This document shows, piece by piece, positions 4,830 to 5,845 of a stretch of DNA of 5,845 nt. The DNA is from an uncultured Opitutaceae bacterium (GTDB taxonomy: Bacteria; Verrucomicrobiota; Verrucomicrobiae; Opitutales; Opitutaceae). The DNA lies in NCBI GenBank assembly GCA_946482625.1, contig CAMLSH010000263.1:1-5845 (forward strand). Direction: 5' to 3'. The notes below the pieces were generated by a model. That model had not been told where the DNA came from, ran no database searches, and saw only the letters and a list, made by a program, of their open reading frames with translations. A program made the translations under genes and the position numbers. The first letter of the stretch is position 1; each line of letters opens with the position of its first letter.

Positions 4830-5845
4830 TCAGCGCTTCTTGTTGAGCGCGGCGTTGAACCAGTCGCCGCCGAGGGATTGCTGCGAGCGGGGCGGGGGCG
4901 CGGAATTGAAGTTGCGATTGCCGCCGCCGCCCGGGCCGGTGCGCGAGCCGCCCGCGCCGGGAGCGCCGGAGGTTTTGCCGCCGATCTCAGGGCGGCTGCG
5001 CATCGAGAGCGCGATGCGTTTGCGGACCAGATCGACCTCGGTGACCGTCACGGTGACTTTTTGGGAGACCTTCACGACTTCGGCGGCGTCCTTCACGAAT
5101 GTATCCGAAAGCTGGCTAACGTGGACGAGGCCGTCCTGGTGAACGCCGATATCCACGAAGGCGCCGAAGGCGGTGACGTTGGTGACGATGCCCGGGAGCT
5201 TCATGCCGGGGCGCAGATCTTCGGGCTTGTTGACGCCTTCGGTGAAGGAGAACGCTTCGAATTTCTGGCGCGGATCGCGGCCGGGTTTGGCGAGCTCGGC
5301 GAGGATGTCGGTGAGCGTGGGCAGGCCGACTTTGTCGGTGACGTAGTTCTCGAGTTTGATCTTCGAGCGGGCTTTGGCGTCGCGCATCAAATCGGCGACC
5401 GTTACGCCGACGTCGGCGGCCATTTTCTCGACGATCGGGTAGCTCTCCGGGTGGACGGCGGAGGTGTCGAGCGGGTTATTGGCGCTGCGGATACGCAGGA
5501 AGCCGGCGGCCTGTTCGTAGGCTTTGGGGCCGAGGCCGGTGACTTCGAGGAGCTCGGCGCGCGAGGAGAAGGGGCCTTTTTCGTTGCGGCGTGAGATGAT
5601 TGCCGCGGCGGTGCGGGCGTTGAGGCCGGAGACGTAGCTGAGGAGTTGTTTCGAGGCGGTGTTCACCTCGACGCCGACGCCGTTCACGGAGGAAACGACG
5701 CAGTCGTCGAGCGAGCGCTTGAGGGCGTTTTGGTCGACGTCGTGTTGATACTGGCCGACGCCGATGGATTTCGGGTCGAGTTTCACGAGCTCGGCGAGCG
5801 GGTCCATGAGGCGGCGGCCGATGGAGACGGCGCCGCGGACGGTGA
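4830..5845 (-). CDS. tex: Tex-family S1 RNA-binding protein, C-terminal part (5' end beyond window)
   Basis: Tex (YhgF) is a conserved cytoplasmic nucleic-acid-binding protein linked to transcription and RNA handling; E. coli Tex is about 773 residues. Here the last 337 residues are visible. The frame stays open to the right edge: codons before the methionine at 5807 read TVRGAVSIGRRL, which matches the family, so that methionine is internal. Counting from it, DPLAELVKLDPKSIGVGQYQ at 2-21 is the Tex signature. Residues about 38-106 form the helix-hairpin-helix region (NGVGVEVNTAS, VTGLGPKAYEQ). Residues 199-270 are the S1 domain (GIVTNVTAFGAFVDIG, DGLVHVSQLSD, RIALSMR), at about 4998-5213. 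A low-complexity Gly/Arg/Asn-rich linker follows (276-312), ending in a short GGDWFNAAL motif and basic residues. No frameshift or missing core motif is visible. Confidence 0.95.
   Translation of the reverse strand, partial: TVRGAVSIGRRLMDPLAELVKLDPKSIGVGQYQHDVDQNALKRSLDDCVVSSVNGVGVEVNTASKQLLSYVSGLNARTAAAIISRRNEKGPFSSRAELLEVTGLGPKAYEQAAGFLRIRSANNPLDTSAVHPESYPIVEKMAADVGVTVADLMRDAKARSKIKLENYVTDKVGLPTLTDILAELAKPGRDPRQKFEAFSFTEGVNKPEDLRPGMKLPGIVTNVTAFGAFVDIGVHQDGLVHVSQLSDTFVKDAAEVVKVSQKVTVTVTEVDLVRKRIALSMRSRPEIGGKTSGAPGAGGSRTGPGGGGNRNFNSAPPPRSQQSLGGDWFNAALNKKR

Noticed and set aside
4878..5594. 238-codon plus-strand open frame opposite tex
   Set aside because: Low-complexity antisense translation of the tex S1 and helix-hairpin-helix region.
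4830..5807. Tex fragment taken as a complete 325-residue gene starting at 5807
   Set aside because: The frame continues to the right edge with family-matching residues (TVRGAVSIGRRL), so the methionine is internal and the gene is only partly in the window.

Overview
The window is high-GC bacterial DNA, about two thirds G+C in the two 60-base stretches of housekeeping genes I counted by hand. Most genes lie on the minus strand. The protein sequences and a cacagag-type intergenic repeat suggest a Verrucomicrobiota genome, perhaps near Opitutaceae. This placement is from memory of such sequences and could not be tested here.

Layout from left to right. A 3'-truncated gpsA (glycerol-3-phosphate dehydrogenase) runs off the left edge. 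Next come a 158-residue orphan protein with a WGR-like N-terminus and clearly lower GC (1010-1486), panB (pantothenate synthesis, 1518-2294), a 230-bp gap filled by an inverted-repeat element, and lysA (diaminopimelate decarboxylase, 2525-3829). All of these read leftwards, in transcription order lysA, panB, orphan, gpsA. A more AT-rich region of about 220 bp follows, then a probable plus-strand small membrane protein (4050-4184). A near-perfect 28-bp-stem hairpin (4232-4293) separates it from the convergent minus-strand hpf/raiA gene (4343-4729). The C-terminal part of tex (4830 to the right edge) is last and is 5'-truncated by the window.

The recognised genes are core metabolism and translation/RNA maintenance: phospholipid precursor, coenzyme A precursor, lysine/peptidoglycan precursor, ribosome hibernation, and an S1-domain RNA-binding protein. 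Their spacing allows co-transcription of panB, the orphan and gpsA, but no shared pathway links them.

I see no defence locus, CRISPR array, insertion sequence, tRNA or rRNA. The points worth a second look are the orphan WGR-like gene, the palindromic repeat abutting the TTG start of panB, the small membrane protein, the very long bidirectional terminator, and the near absence of Shine-Dalgarno sequences. The long plus-strand open frames opposite gpsA, panB, lysA and tex are shadows of high-GC codons.
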